From contig NZ_JAGFMD010000008.1 in the NCBI RefSeq assembly GCF_017592825.1, positions 1 through 64,000 on the forward strand: DNA of 64,000 nt, given 5' to 3'. The translations under genes and the position numbers were made by a program. Below the pieces are notes generated by a model that had not been told where the DNA came from, ran no database searches, and saw only the letters and a program-made list of their open reading frames with translations. Positions 46,389 through 54,139 of the stretch are shown in pieces. Each line of letters opens with the position of its first letter. The first letter of the stretch is position 1. The DNA comes from Roseivirga sp. E12. GTDB taxonomy: Bacteria; Bacteroidota; Bacteroidia; Cytophagales; Cyclobacteriaceae.

Positions 46389-48094
46389 ATAGCTTCAATA
46401 AATAAGCCTTCTTCAGTTTTTTCGACTTTTGCCAGTCCATTTTGAGTCAGCTCCTTTACGGACTTATCCCACTTTTTATTAGACAGACCAGCATTCTCTT
46501 TAAGAGCTGGTAATTCGGCCCTTCCAGACTTGGTTAACATTTCCAGAATTCCTTTTGCCTCATCACTCAATTCAACAGTAACAGCCTTCTTCTCTGGTTT
46601 CATTTGAGGAAAGAACAGGACATCCTGAATGGAGTTAGAGTTTGTCATGATCATCGACAATCGGTCAATCCCAACACCCAAACCAGCCGTTGGAGGCATA
46701 CCGTATTCTAGGGCTCTTAGGAAGTCTTCGTCCAACACCATGGCCTCATCATCACCACGCTTACCTAGTTCCAGTTGTTCTTCGAATCGTTGTCTTTGGT
46801 CAATCGGATCATTGAGCTCAGAGAATGCATTGCATATTTCTTTACCATTACAAATGGCTTCGAATCTTTCAACAAGGCCTTCCTTATCTCTGTGCTTTTT
46901 AGCCAAAGGAGACATCTCAACTGGATAATCAGTAATGAAAGTCGGCTGGATGAGCTTCGCTTCACAATGCTCTCCGAAAATCTCATCGATCAACTTGCCT
47001 TTGCCCATGGTCTCGTCAATCTCCACTTTTAGGTCCTTGGCAGTCGCTCTCAATTGATCTTCATCCATTTCTGAAATGTCCACTCCAGTGAAGTGCTCAA
47101 TTGCCTCAAACATAGTGAAACGCTTCCAAGGTCTTTGGAAGTTAATCTTATGCTCTCCTACTTGTACTTCAGTGGTACCATGTAGATCCATAGCTACTTT
47201 TTCAACCATGGCTTCTACTAAGTTCATCATCCAATCATAGTCCTTGTAAGCAACATAGAGTTCAACCTGAGTAAATTCAGGGTTGTGGAACCTAGACATT
47301 CCTTCATTTCTGAAGTCCTTAGAAAACTCGAAAACACCATCAAAACCACCAACGATTAAACGCTTTAGATAGAGCTCATTTGCGATTCGCAAATACAAAG
47401 TCATATCTAAGGTGTTGTGATGCGTTTTGAATGGACGAGCTGCTGCCCCACCATACAGTGGTTGCAAAATTGGTGTCTCTACCTCTAAATAGCCTTTATC
47501 GGCCAAGAAGTTTCTCATTGAATTCACCAATTGAGTTCTTTTTACAAAAGCGTCTCGAACATGTGGATTCACCACCAAGTCGACATAACGCTGCCTATAC
47601 CTTTGCTCAGGATCAGTAAATGCATCGTGTACATTACCATCTGCATCCGTTTTTGGAAGTGGTAATGGCTTAAGTGATTTTGATAGAACTTTCAGTTCAG
47701 TAACATGTACAGATATTTCTCCTACCTGGGTTTTGAAGGCATAGCCTTTGATTCCGATAAAATCGCCAATGCCTAAAATCTTTTTGAAGACAGTATTATA
47801 AAGCGTCTTGTCTTCCTCAGGACATAGGTCATCTCTTCTGAGGTAGATCTGAATTCGTCCTTCAGCATCTTGCAGTTCAGCAAAAGAAGCAGAACCCATG
47901 ATTCTTCTGCTCATGAGTCTTCCGGCTAAAGTCACTTCCTTGTAGCGCTCAGGTTGTGCATCAAATTGATCTTTTATCTCCTTTGAGAACGCAGAAACCT
48001 CAAAAGTTTCTGATGGATATGGGTTTATCCCTAGCTTTTCAAGTTCAGCCTTTTCTTGCCTTCTTAGTAATTCCTGTTCGCTTAAAACCTGCAT
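46385..48094 (-). CDS. lysS: Lysyl-tRNA synthetase, class II
   Basis: A 569-residue class IIb synthetase. An OB-fold anticodon-binding domain (about 55-150) is followed by the catalytic core: motif 1 ([17 protein letters not shown]), motif 2 ([18 protein letters not shown]) and motif 3 ([13 protein letters not shown]). The core ends near 500; about 65 more residues ([31 protein letters not shown]) form a likely winged-helix tail seen in Bacteroidota LysRS. A good -7/-33 pair precedes it. Confidence 0.95.
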   Translation of the reverse strand: MQVLSEQELLRRQEKAELEKLGINPYPSETFEVSAFSKEIKDQFDAQPERYKEVTLAGRLMSRRIMGSASFAELQDAEGRIQIYLRRDDLCPEEDKTLYNTVFKKILGIGDFIGIKGYAFKTQVGEISVHVTELKVLSKSLKPLPLPKTDADGNVHDAFTDPEQRYRQRYVDLVVNPHVRDAFVKRTQLVNSMRNFLADKGYLEVETPILQPLYGGAAARPFKTHHNTLDMTLYLRIANELYLKRLIVGGFDGVFEFSKDFRNEGMSRFHNPEFTQVELYVAYKDYDWMMNLVEAMVEKVAMDLHGTTEVQVGEHKINFQRPWKRFTMFEAIEHFTGVDISEMDEDQLRATAKDLKVEIDETMGKGKLIDEIFGEHCEAKLIQPTFITDYPVEMSPLAKKHRDKEGLVERFEAICNGKEICNAFSELNDPIDQRQRFEEQLELGKRGDDEAMVLDEDFLRALEYGMPPTAGLGVGIDRLSMIMTNSNSIQDVLFFPQMKPEKKAVTVELSDEAKGILEMLTKSGRAELPALKENAGLSNKKWDKSVKELTQNGLAKVEKTEEGLFIEAI

Positions 48095-48116
48095 TTAACG
48101 ATTTTTTTGAAGTGCG

Positions 48117-48147
48117 CAAAGATAGTGATTAGAAGAGATTAATTAAA
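48117..48147 (-). promoter_or_regulatory. Promoter of lysS
   Basis: On the minus strand TATCTTTG (48124-48117) fits the Bacteroidota -7 element and GTTTA 20 bases upstream (around 48147) fits a weak -33. The ATG is about 22 bases downstream of the -7 box. Confidence 0.6.
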
Positions 48148-48186
48148 CATTTCTACCCTCACATCTACATACTCTAAAATATTTTC

Positions 48187-48242
48187 TCCTAAACTTTTAG
48201 GATTAGTCCGAAATCTTTAGGACATTTCCGAAAATATTAGGA
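48187..48242 (+). promoter_or_regulatory. Three phased 16-bp dyads, candidate BlaI-type operators
   Basis: Three related dyads start at 48187, 48207 and 48227, exactly 20 bp apart. The first is perfect (TCCTAAA-N2-TTTAGGA); the second is TCCGAAA-N2-TTTAGGA and the third TCCGAAA-N2-ATTAGGA. The last ends two bases before the ATG (48244) and includes the AGGAG ribosome-binding sequence. The array is the likely target of the BlaI-like repressor encoded just downstream. Confidence 0.75.
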
Positions 48243-48243
48243 G

Positions 48244-48603
48244 ATGAAAGAATTAACCAAGGCAGAAGAACAAATAATGCAAGTAGTCTGGGAGCATGAT
48301 CAGCTCTTCATAAAAGACATTGTCGATCACATGCCCGACCCCAAGCCTGCTTATAATACTGTTGGTACATTTTTAAAGATTCTAGAAGCCAAAGGATTTG
48401 TCACCCGTGTTAAGATTGGCAACACCTATGCCTATTCGGCTTCGGTAAAAAAGAAGGCTTATACACAAAGCTTTATGAATGGCTTTTTGAGTAATTATTT
48501 CGAAGGTTCAGCTGAAAAACTCTTCTCATTTATGGTAGAAGAGAAGAAGCTAAACCTGAAACAGGTAGAAGACTTAATGAAAAAACTGAAAGACAATGAT
48601 TAA
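48244..48603 (+). CDS. BlaI/MecI/CopY family transcriptional repressor
   Basis: A 119-residue winged-helix protein: ELTKAEEQIMQVVWEHDQ at the N-terminus, a recognition region near PKPAYNTVGTFLKILEAKGFV (with NTV as in BlaI) and a C-terminal dimerisation helix pair. Members repress their own operon until cleaved by a BlaR1/MecR1-type sensor protease, which is the next gene (8-bp overlap). The dyad array in front of it is the expected operator, so autoregulation is inferred. Confidence 0.9.
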   Translation: MKELTKAEEQIMQVVWEHDQLFIKDIVDHMPDPKPAYNTVGTFLKILEAKGFVTRVKIGNTYAYSASVKKKAYTQSFMNGFLSNYFEGSAEKLFSFMVEEKKLNLKQVEDLMKKLKDND

Positions 48604-49885
48604 TTACATAGTAGAAGCATCGGTTTGCCTAGCATGCTTTTATAGCATCTATTGGCTTTTTCTCCGCAGGGAGAAACTCCTGTCACTCAACAGGTTTTAT
48701 CTCTTGTCAACGGCAATTATTTCCCTGATCATTCCATTGCTGAGCTTTGATATTGGCTTGAACTTGTTTTCGCCAGCTTCAACGACTGGTCAGCCTGCCT
48801 TGATACAGGGTGGACTGAATAGTGCCGAAGTCACAGGTCAATCTCCCATAGTATCCATTGGTTTGATCTATACGATCGGCTTAGGCATAGCCATGGTACT
48901 ATTGGTAGTAAAGTTTGTATATGCCAAAAGGCGAATAGGTAAAAAGATATCGCTTAAAGCCAAGCCCATTGAGATTACAGAAACGGAGGGCTTGGGAGCA
49001 TACAGTTTCTTAAACACCATATTCATCGGCAAAGAACTGAGCAAAAACTCAGAACTCAAGGAGCATATCATAGCGCATGAGTCAGCTCATATAGAAGGGA
49101 TGCACTCTTTAGACTTGTTCTTCTTTGAAGTACTCAAATGTGTCTTTTGGTTTAACCCTTTCAGCTATCTCTATGCCAGGTCTATCAAGCTGCAGCATGA
49201 ATATATAGCAGATCAACATGCCTTGGAAATGACTACTCCTGCTAGTTATCAAAGATCATTGCTCGAATTGACGCTATCACAAGTTAATAGCAGCCTGATC
49301 TCCAATTTTAATGAACACCCTATAGAAACAAGATTAAAAATGATTCAAAAATTAAACTCAAATGTTATGAAAAAATTCAAAACACTATTTGCCCTACCCG
49401 TACTCGCCTTGTTGGTTATTGGCTTTGCTTGTACTGAAACTGCAGAACCTGAAGCGGAACTATTGGATATTATCGAAGAAGTACCTGCCGGTTCTGGTAT
49501 TGTCAGTCCTTTGACTGATAGGATGCTAACCATCATTGACTCAATGAGAGTTATTAAAGGCAATGCTTCAGGTATATCAAGGTATGAAGTAAAGTCACAC
49601 TTTGATGGAGCAATTGTGGAATATGAAGAGCGTGAGATTGAGCTTACTGAAATCGATAAGGCGAGGTTTATACTTAAAAGTCTAGAGGAGGCCAAAGGAA
49701 ATAAAGCCAATGTTTTTGCAGAATATATTGATGAAAGCGCTCCAAACTTAAAAAGAGACCTACACGAATCTTATAAGAGAAGTTACAACACATTTGTTGA
49801 AAGGCTCCCAGAGGATGAATCTTCTAAGAAAGCCAAAGAAGCTTTAGAAGTTATTGTCGAGAGGAAAGACGGTCGCAAAAACTAA
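48596..49885 (+). CDS. M56 (BlaR1-type) membrane metallopeptidase
   Basis: A 429-residue integral membrane peptidase: helices at about 4-22, 33-55, 84-108 and 262-280. The zinc site HESAH (161-165) with a downstream EYIADQHALE segment lies in the cytoplasmic loop between the third and fourth helices, as in BlaR1/MecR1. The region after the last helix (AEPEAEL onward, about 150 residues) is charged and unlike a penicillin-binding sensor domain, so the signal is not evidently a beta-lactam. It would cleave the co-encoded BlaI-like repressor. Confidence 0.85.
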   Translation: MINYIVEASVCLACFYSIYWLFLRREKLLSLNRFYLLSTAIISLIIPLLSFDIGLNLFSPASTTGQPALIQGGLNSAEVTGQSPIVSIGLIYTIGLGIAMVLLVVKFVYAKRRIGKKISLKAKPIEITETEGLGAYSFLNTIFIGKELSKNSELKEHIIAHESAHIEGMHSLDLFFFEVLKCVFWFNPFSYLYARSIKLQHEYIADQHALEMTTPASYQRSLLELTLSQVNSSLISNFNEHPIETRLKMIQKLNSNVMKKFKTLFALPVLALLVIGFACTETAEPEAELLDIIEEVPAGSGIVSPLTDRMLTIIDSMRVIKGNASGISRYEVKSHFDGAIVEYEEREIELTEIDKARFILKSLEEAKGNKANVFAEYIDESAPNLKRDLHESYKRSYNTFVERLPEDESSKKAKEALEVIVERKDGRKN

Positions 49886-49895
49886 ATCTAAGAGC

Positions 49896-49939
49896 AAACA
49901 AAAAGAGCCAAGTGAATATTCACTTGGCTCTTTTTGTTT
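49896..49939. terminator. Bidirectional terminator (44-bp perfect palindrome)
   Basis: A gapless perfect palindrome centred between 49917 and 49918, containing AGAGCCAAGTGAATA and its complement, flanked by A and T runs, separates the M56 gene from the converging proline dehydrogenase gene. Confidence 0.92.
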
Positions 49940-49952
49940 ATAGTAAATCACC

Positions 49953-51131
49953 TTATGCCCTTCGTCTTTTCAACTCATTAGTCACTAAAGTTAGTTCACG
50001 CCCGCTCTGGCCTTTTACTGAAGTGTTCTCAGCCGCCCTTCTGATCAGGTAAGGAATTGTAGCCTTAATGGGTCCGTAAGGAACGTATTTGATCACATTG
50101 TAGTCACCATGCGCAAGATTGAAAGAGATATGGTCACTCATTCCATATAGCTGACCAAAATAAACTTTATCATCATTTGGCTTCAAGCCATATTCGTCCA
50201 TCAATAAGGTTAGCCTATAGTTTGACTCTTCATTGTGCGATCCAGCGAATAAACCGATCTCTCCAATATGTTCTATGCAATAACTGCAAGCGGTATTGAA
50301 GTCACGATCTGTTGAAGGCTTATCGGGTTGAATAGGATTAGAATAATTCATTTCCGCTGCTCTTGCACTCTCTTTCTCCATGTATGCACCTCTCACTAAT
50401 TTAGCCCCGAGTATATAGCCCTCGCTTTTTGCCTTAGCATGGAGTCTCTTTAAGTTCTCTAACATCGCGTGGCAATACATCTGGAAAGTATAGTAAACCA
50501 CCGCTGTTTCCTTATTGTGTTTCTCCATCATTGCGATGGTCAGGTCATCGATTGGCTTCTGAATCCAGGTCTCTTCGGCATCAATCAATACTGTAACACC
50601 CAGTTCCGCTGCTAGGTCACAAATTCTGGCAACTCTATTCTCGACACGCTGATAGGCCTCTGCCTCTTCAGGACTTAGGGTCTCATCTTTATGAATTTTC
50701 GCTAGCAAGTCAAAGGAACCAATCCCAGTGATCTTAAAAGCAGCAAACTTCATTACATCCGACTTAGCGGCTGCCTTAATCGTTTCAATCACTTCACTCG
50801 TTGTAGCATCGAAACCCGTTTCGGTCTTTTCTCCCTCTACTGAGTAGTCAAAAATAGCCCCAATTCCATAAGCTTCCAGCTCATCGCAAGTCTCAGAGCA
50901 GGTCTCCAATGTTTCTCCACCGCAGAATATGTCAAATATTGTAGATTTGACTATGCCTTTGACTGGCAAACCTATTCCCAAGCTGAATTTGGTAAGAGAA
51001 GTGCCTGCTGAAACCATCCAGGGCCACTTCATGGTAGAAAAGATAAAATGTCTTTTCTTTAATGCTTTGTCCGACTTAGCCTTGAAAGCGATTTCTATCT
51101 GATCGAAATCAACAAACTTTTTTAGATCCAT
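49953..51131 (-). CDS. Proline dehydrogenase family protein
   Basis: A 392-residue FAD-dependent monofunctional PRODH. The TIM-barrel shows DAEETWIQKPID, TFQMYCHAM, the FAD-binding KLVRGAYMEKE signature, FAGSHNEES and the C-terminal YVPYG with LIRRAAEN, whose arginines bind proline. It oxidises proline to pyrroline-5-carboxylate. ATG 51131 is preferred over TTG 51164. A -7 element (TATATTTG) precedes it. Confidence 0.9.
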   Translation of the reverse strand: MDLKKFVDFDQIEIAFKAKSDKALKKRHFIFSTMKWPWMVSAGTSLTKFSLGIGLPVKGIVKSTIFDIFCGGETLETCSETCDELEAYGIGAIFDYSVEGEKTETGFDATTSEVIETIKAAAKSDVMKFAAFKITGIGSFDLLAKIHKDETLSPEEAEAYQRVENRVARICDLAAELGVTVLIDAEETWIQKPIDDLTIAMMEKHNKETAVVYYTFQMYCHAMLENLKRLHAKAKSEGYILGAKLVRGAYMEKESARAAEMNYSNPIQPDKPSTDRDFNTACSYCIEHIGEIGLFAGSHNEESNYRLTLLMDEYGLKPNDDKVYFGQLYGMSDHISFNLAHGDYNVIKYVPYGPIKATIPYLIRRAAENTSVKGQSGRELTLVTNELKRRRA

Positions 51132-51148
51132 AGGATGAATTAGAGGGG

Positions 51149-51185
51149 CAAATATAATTAACAAACCGTAAGTGGTTTACATTTG
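51149..51185. promoter_or_regulatory. Divergent -7 elements for proline dehydrogenase and DAHP synthase 1
   Basis: TATATTTG on the minus strand (51156-51149) and TACATTTG on the plus strand (51178-51185) both match TAnnTTTG. They lie 22 bp apart; -33 boxes are weak on both sides. The plus-strand box covers the TTG at 51183, which supports ATG 51213 as the DAHP synthase start. Confidence 0.5.
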
Positions 51186-51212
51186 TTACACCAAAGATTA
51201 AGCAAAGAGGAG

Positions 51213-52313
51213 ATGCAAATAACAGCACCAAAGGATTGGATAGAAGAGTATAAGAAACCATTGGTTTTGGCTGGCCCCTGTAGTGTTGAAAGCGAAAAGC
51301 AATTTCGCGCTTCGGTACTCCCGATTGTCGATAATGTAGACATTATCCGTGGTGGCATTTGGAAGCCAAGAACGCGACCTGGCTCTTTTGAAGGTGTTGG
51401 GGAAAAAGGACTTCAATGGGTAAAATCATTGAAGGAAGAAGTCTCCTTTAAGTTCGCTACTGAAGTTGCCACTCCAGAGCACGTAGAGTTAGCCCTTAAG
51501 TATCATGTAGATGTGCTATGGATTGGTGCACGAACTACCGTGAACCCTTTTAATGTAAGCGAACTCGCTTCTTCCCTGAAAGGTGTAGATATTCCCGTCT
51601 TTGTTAAAAATCCGATCCACCCAGAACTTTCCTTATGGAAAGGTGCTTTAGAGCGTTTTTCAAAAGCCGGCATCACTAAGCTGGGTGCTATTCATCGTGG
51701 CTTTCATACTTATGAGAAAAAGAAATACAGAAACGCTCCATTCTGGCAGATACCTCTGGAATTGAAAAGCGAATTCCCTACCCTTCCGCTTATCTGTGAC
51801 CCTAGCCATATTGGAGGTTCTAGCGATTCAGTTGAGCCTTTGGCACAAAGAGCACTTGATCTAGACTATGATGGTGTAATGATTGAGGCACATTGCGACC
51901 CATCAGCAGCACTCAGCGATGCAAAGCAGCAAGTGAGTACGGCTTCATTATTAGAGATTATCAGTAGGCTCAGTCCTAGAGATGCCAGCTTTACAAAAAA
52001 GAGTTATCTCGATCAATTGGAAATTATCCGAGAGCAAATCGATCAAGCAGACAGAGAGCTACTAGAGGCGATCGCTGTCAGAATGAGTCTGGTAGAAAAG
52101 ATTGGTGAATTTAAAAAGGAAAACAACGTTGCTATTTTTCAGATCAGCAGGTGGAAAGAAATATTCAAATCCAGACCTGATTGGGGAAAACAATTGAATC
52201 TTGATGACGATTTTATCGTTGACCTATTAAGATTATTGCATCAGCAGTCAGTGAAAAAGCAAACTGAGGTGTTTAATACGATAGAAGAAGAACAAAACTA
52301 CTCCAATGACTAA
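51213..52313 (+). CDS. Bifunctional DAHP synthase / chorismate mutase, copy 1
   Basis: A 366-residue fusion: a type I-beta DAHP synthase (VLAGPCSVES, WKPRTRPGSF, WIGARTTVNPF, VKNPIHP, ICDPSHIGG) followed from about residue 270 by an AroQ chorismate mutase domain (LEIIREQIDQADRELLEAIAVRM, LVEKIGEFKKE). It feeds erythrose-4-P and phosphoenolpyruvate into the shikimate path and turns chorismate into prephenate; in relatives the mutase domain also lends feedback control. A strong AGGAG lies directly before ATG 51213. Overlaps the next gene by 8 bp. Confidence 0.93.
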   Translation: MQITAPKDWIEEYKKPLVLAGPCSVESEKQFRASVLPIVDNVDIIRGGIWKPRTRPGSFEGVGEKGLQWVKSLKEEVSFKFATEVATPEHVELALKYHVDVLWIGARTTVNPFNVSELASSLKGVDIPVFVKNPIHPELSLWKGALERFSKAGITKLGAIHRGFHTYEKKKYRNAPFWQIPLELKSEFPTLPLICDPSHIGGSSDSVEPLAQRALDLDYDGVMIEAHCDPSAALSDAKQQVSTASLLEIISRLSPRDASFTKKSYLDQLEIIREQIDQADRELLEAIAVRMSLVEKIGEFKKENNVAIFQISRWKEIFKSRPDWGKQLNLDDDFIVDLLRLLHQQSVKKQTEVFNTIEEEQNYSND

Positions 52314-52845
52314 TCTAGGATTACTGGGACCAGAAGACACCTATCATGATATTGCCAGAAAGCGGTATTTACCGAATGTAAACCCCACTTTTTACAAAAA
52401 CTTTGATGAAGTATTTTCAGCCTTAAAGGAAGGCAAGATCAATAAGGCGCTCGTGGCTATTAAGAACAGCACCTCAGGTTTTGTGAGCAACAACTTGGAG
52501 AAAATCAAGAAAGGTGGTTTTAAGATTGTAGAAGAGTTTGACCTACCAATTCACCTTTGTCTTGGTAGTATACATCCCAACTCTCTAAACTCTATAAAGA
52601 AAATCTATTCTCATCCGATGGCGATAAAGGAGACACAGCGTTTCTTTAGAAAGTATAGCCATATCACTTTTATATCAAGTACCAGTACAGCTGGGGCTAT
52701 TGATGAATTGAAGAACAATAGAGACCCGCATGGCGCAGTAATCTCGAGTTTGGAGGCTATTGAGAACAATGCATTACATGTTATTTCTCAGAACATCGAG
52801 GATGAGCCAAACAATTCAACAACTTTCAGTCTGATCGAGAAGTAA
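52306..52845 (+). CDS. Prephenate-dehydratase-like protein without ACT domain
   Basis: A 179-residue protein covering the two PDT lobes (GLLGPEDTYHDIA, VAIKNSTSGFV, FDLPIHLCLGS, IYSHPMAIKETQRFF, STSTAGAIDEL, ISSLEAIENNALHVI). The C-terminal ACT regulatory domain is missing. The signature PIEN is AIKN (Lys53 for Glu) and the active-site TRF is TTF (172-174, Arg replaced by Thr), so activity may be altered. Expected role: prephenate to phenylpyruvate. It overlaps the upstream DAHP synthase gene by 8 bp. Confidence 0.75.
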   Translation: MTNLGLLGPEDTYHDIARKRYLPNVNPTFYKNFDEVFSALKEGKINKALVAIKNSTSGFVSNNLEKIKKGGFKIVEEFDLPIHLCLGSIHPNSLNSIKKIYSHPMAIKETQRFFRKYSHITFISSTSTAGAIDELKNNRDPHGAVISSLEAIENNALHVISQNIEDEPNNSTTFSLIEK

Positions 52846-52880
52846 TTCAATCGATTTACTAAATTTTTCAGTAGAAAATT

Positions 52881-52910
52881 TTTGACTGCTGAATAAGATA
52901 CATATGTTTA
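52881..52910 (+). promoter_or_regulatory. Weak promoter candidate before the aromatic leader
   Basis: TTTG at 52881-52884 and TATGTTTA at 52903-52910 (18-nt gap) resemble the -33/-7 pair. A start here would leave almost no untranslated leader before the GTG at 52915, so transcription entering from the upstream genes may matter more. Confidence 0.3.
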
Positions 52911-52914
52911 ACAC

Positions 52915-52989
52915 GTGAAAAGAACATCAGCAGCTTACTATTACTTTTTTTACTTTTTCAACTGGAACAAAGTGAGCCGCTGCTTGTAA
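52915..52989 (+). CDS. Aromatic leader peptide (attenuation control)
   Basis: A 24-codon frame, GTG to TAA, preceded by an in-frame stop at 52909. It encodes MKRTSAA, then the run YYYFFYFFNW, then NKVSRCL: four Tyr, four Phe and one Trp codons within ten positions (52936-52965). Such a run is typical of leader peptides whose ribosome stalls when the matching charged tRNAs are scarce. It sits 65 bp before the second DAHP synthase/chorismate mutase gene and overlaps RNA segments 1 and 2 of an attenuator. No strong ribosome-binding site is visible, which is usual in this phylum. Confidence 0.88.
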   Translation: MKRTSAAYYYFFYFFNWNKVSRCL

Positions 52990-53025
52990 AGAAATTTAAC
53001 TATCTAAAACATAAGCCCGGTTCAC
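52929..53025 (+). promoter_or_regulatory. Attenuator pause hairpin and antiterminator
   Basis: Segment 1 (52929-52939) pairs with segment 2 (52971-52975 and 52979-52984) through 11 bp with a 3-nt bulge. Segment 2 (52972-52985) can instead pair with segment 3 (53013-53025): GTGAGCCG/GCTT with AAGC/CGGTTCAC, 12 bp including one G-U pair. Segment 3 is also the left arm of the terminator. Stalling in the aromatic codons would cover segment 1, free segment 2 and favour readthrough. Confidence 0.82.
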
Positions 53026-53042
53026 AAGAATCGGGCTTTTTT
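53013..53042 (+). terminator. Attenuator terminator before DAHP synthase 2
   Basis: An 11-bp stem (53013-53023 with 53028-53038: AAGCCCGGTTC / GAATCGGGCTT, one G-U pair) with an ACAA loop leads into six T (53037-53042). It lies 12 bases before the next ATG, so it must be conditional for that gene to be expressed from upstream. Confidence 0.92.
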
Positions 53043-53053
53043 ATTGCAAAAGA

Positions 53054-54133
53054 ATGGAAATTGTAGACATCAAAGACTGGGGACTTGGCTTATCGGAACA
53101 TGTTCTGATTGCCGGACCATGTAGTGCGGAAAGCCCGCAACAGATCGAAAGCATCGCAAAAGGACTTAGGGGCAGTAACATTGAAATATTCAGGGCCGGT
53201 GTATGGAAACCCAGAACAAGACCCGGTTCTTTTGAAGGAGTCGGCTCTGAAGCACTTGGTTGGTTAGACAAAGCCAGAGAAATATTGAATGTCCCTGTGA
53301 CGGTCGAAGTGGCGAACACGGCTCATGTAGAAGCTGCTTTGAAAGCAGGGGTTGATGTACTTTGGATAGGTGCCAGAACTACGGTCAATCCATTCTCGGT
53401 TCAAGAGATTTGCGATGCTCTAAAAGGGACGGATATTCCAGTGATGGTCAAGAACCCGATCAATCCTGATCTGCAATTATGGCTTGGAGCTATTGAGAGA
53501 TTGAACAAGGTTGGAATCAATAAGATCGCAGGCATCCACCGTGGATTCTCGGACCCATACGAAAAACGCTACAGAAACAAGCCTGAATGGAGTATGCCAA
53601 TTCACTTGAAAAGGATGCTCCCCGGGATCTCTGTTATTTGTGATCCTAGTCACATTGCCGGAACAAGAGAAATCATCGCATCCGTAAGCCAAAGAGCTAT
53701 CAACTTCGGTTTGGATGGATTGATGATAGAAACTCATCATGATCCAGATAATGCCTGGAGTGATGCTAAACAGCAAGTCACACCCGATACCTTAAAGATC
53801 ATCTATGAAAACCTCAACTTCAGAGAAACGCTGGACAAGCACCCTGAGGCCATAAGTGAGCTAGATGAATTCAGACAGAAGATTGATCTGGTAGATACCC
53901 AAATCATAGAACTGCTATCCGATCGTTTCCAAATGATCAAGCAGATTGGTGAATATAAACGAGAGCATAATTTGGCCGTTTACCAACCCAATAGATGGCA
54001 TGACGTTATGGAGTCAAGAATCAATTCTGGTGTTAAGAAAAACATGACTGAAAAGTTCATGAAAAGCTTTTTATTTGCCGTACATGAGGAATCTGTTAAA
54101 ATGCAGGAAGCCCAGCTGAAAGAAAAGGTATAA
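53054..54133 (+). CDS. Bifunctional DAHP synthase / chorismate mutase, copy 2
   Basis: A 359-residue paralogue of the gene at 51213 with the same plan: DAHP synthase (LIAGPCSAES, WKPRTRPGSF, WIGARTTVNPF, VKNPINP, ICDPSHIAG) and an AroQ chorismate mutase domain from about 270 (LDEFRQKIDLVDTQIIELL, MIKQIGEYKRE). Expression is controlled by the aromatic attenuator directly upstream. It is followed by aroB (6-bp gap) and aroA, forming the regulated transcript. Confidence 0.93.
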   Translation: MEIVDIKDWGLGLSEHVLIAGPCSAESPQQIESIAKGLRGSNIEIFRAGVWKPRTRPGSFEGVGSEALGWLDKAREILNVPVTVEVANTAHVEAALKAGVDVLWIGARTTVNPFSVQEICDALKGTDIPVMVKNPINPDLQLWLGAIERLNKVGINKIAGIHRGFSDPYEKRYRNKPEWSMPIHLKRMLPGISVICDPSHIAGTREIIASVSQRAINFGLDGLMIETHHDPDNAWSDAKQQVTPDTLKIIYENLNFRETLDKHPEAISELDEFRQKIDLVDTQIIELLSDRFQMIKQIGEYKREHNLAVYQPNRWHDVMESRINSGVKKNMTEKFMKSFLFAVHEESVKMQEAQLKEKV

Positions 54134-54139
54134 GCCAAG

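Noticed and set aside
52904-52918. ATG at 52904 as the leader-peptide start
   Set aside because: It is in another frame and stops after four codons; the GTG at 52915 is in frame with the aromatic codons.
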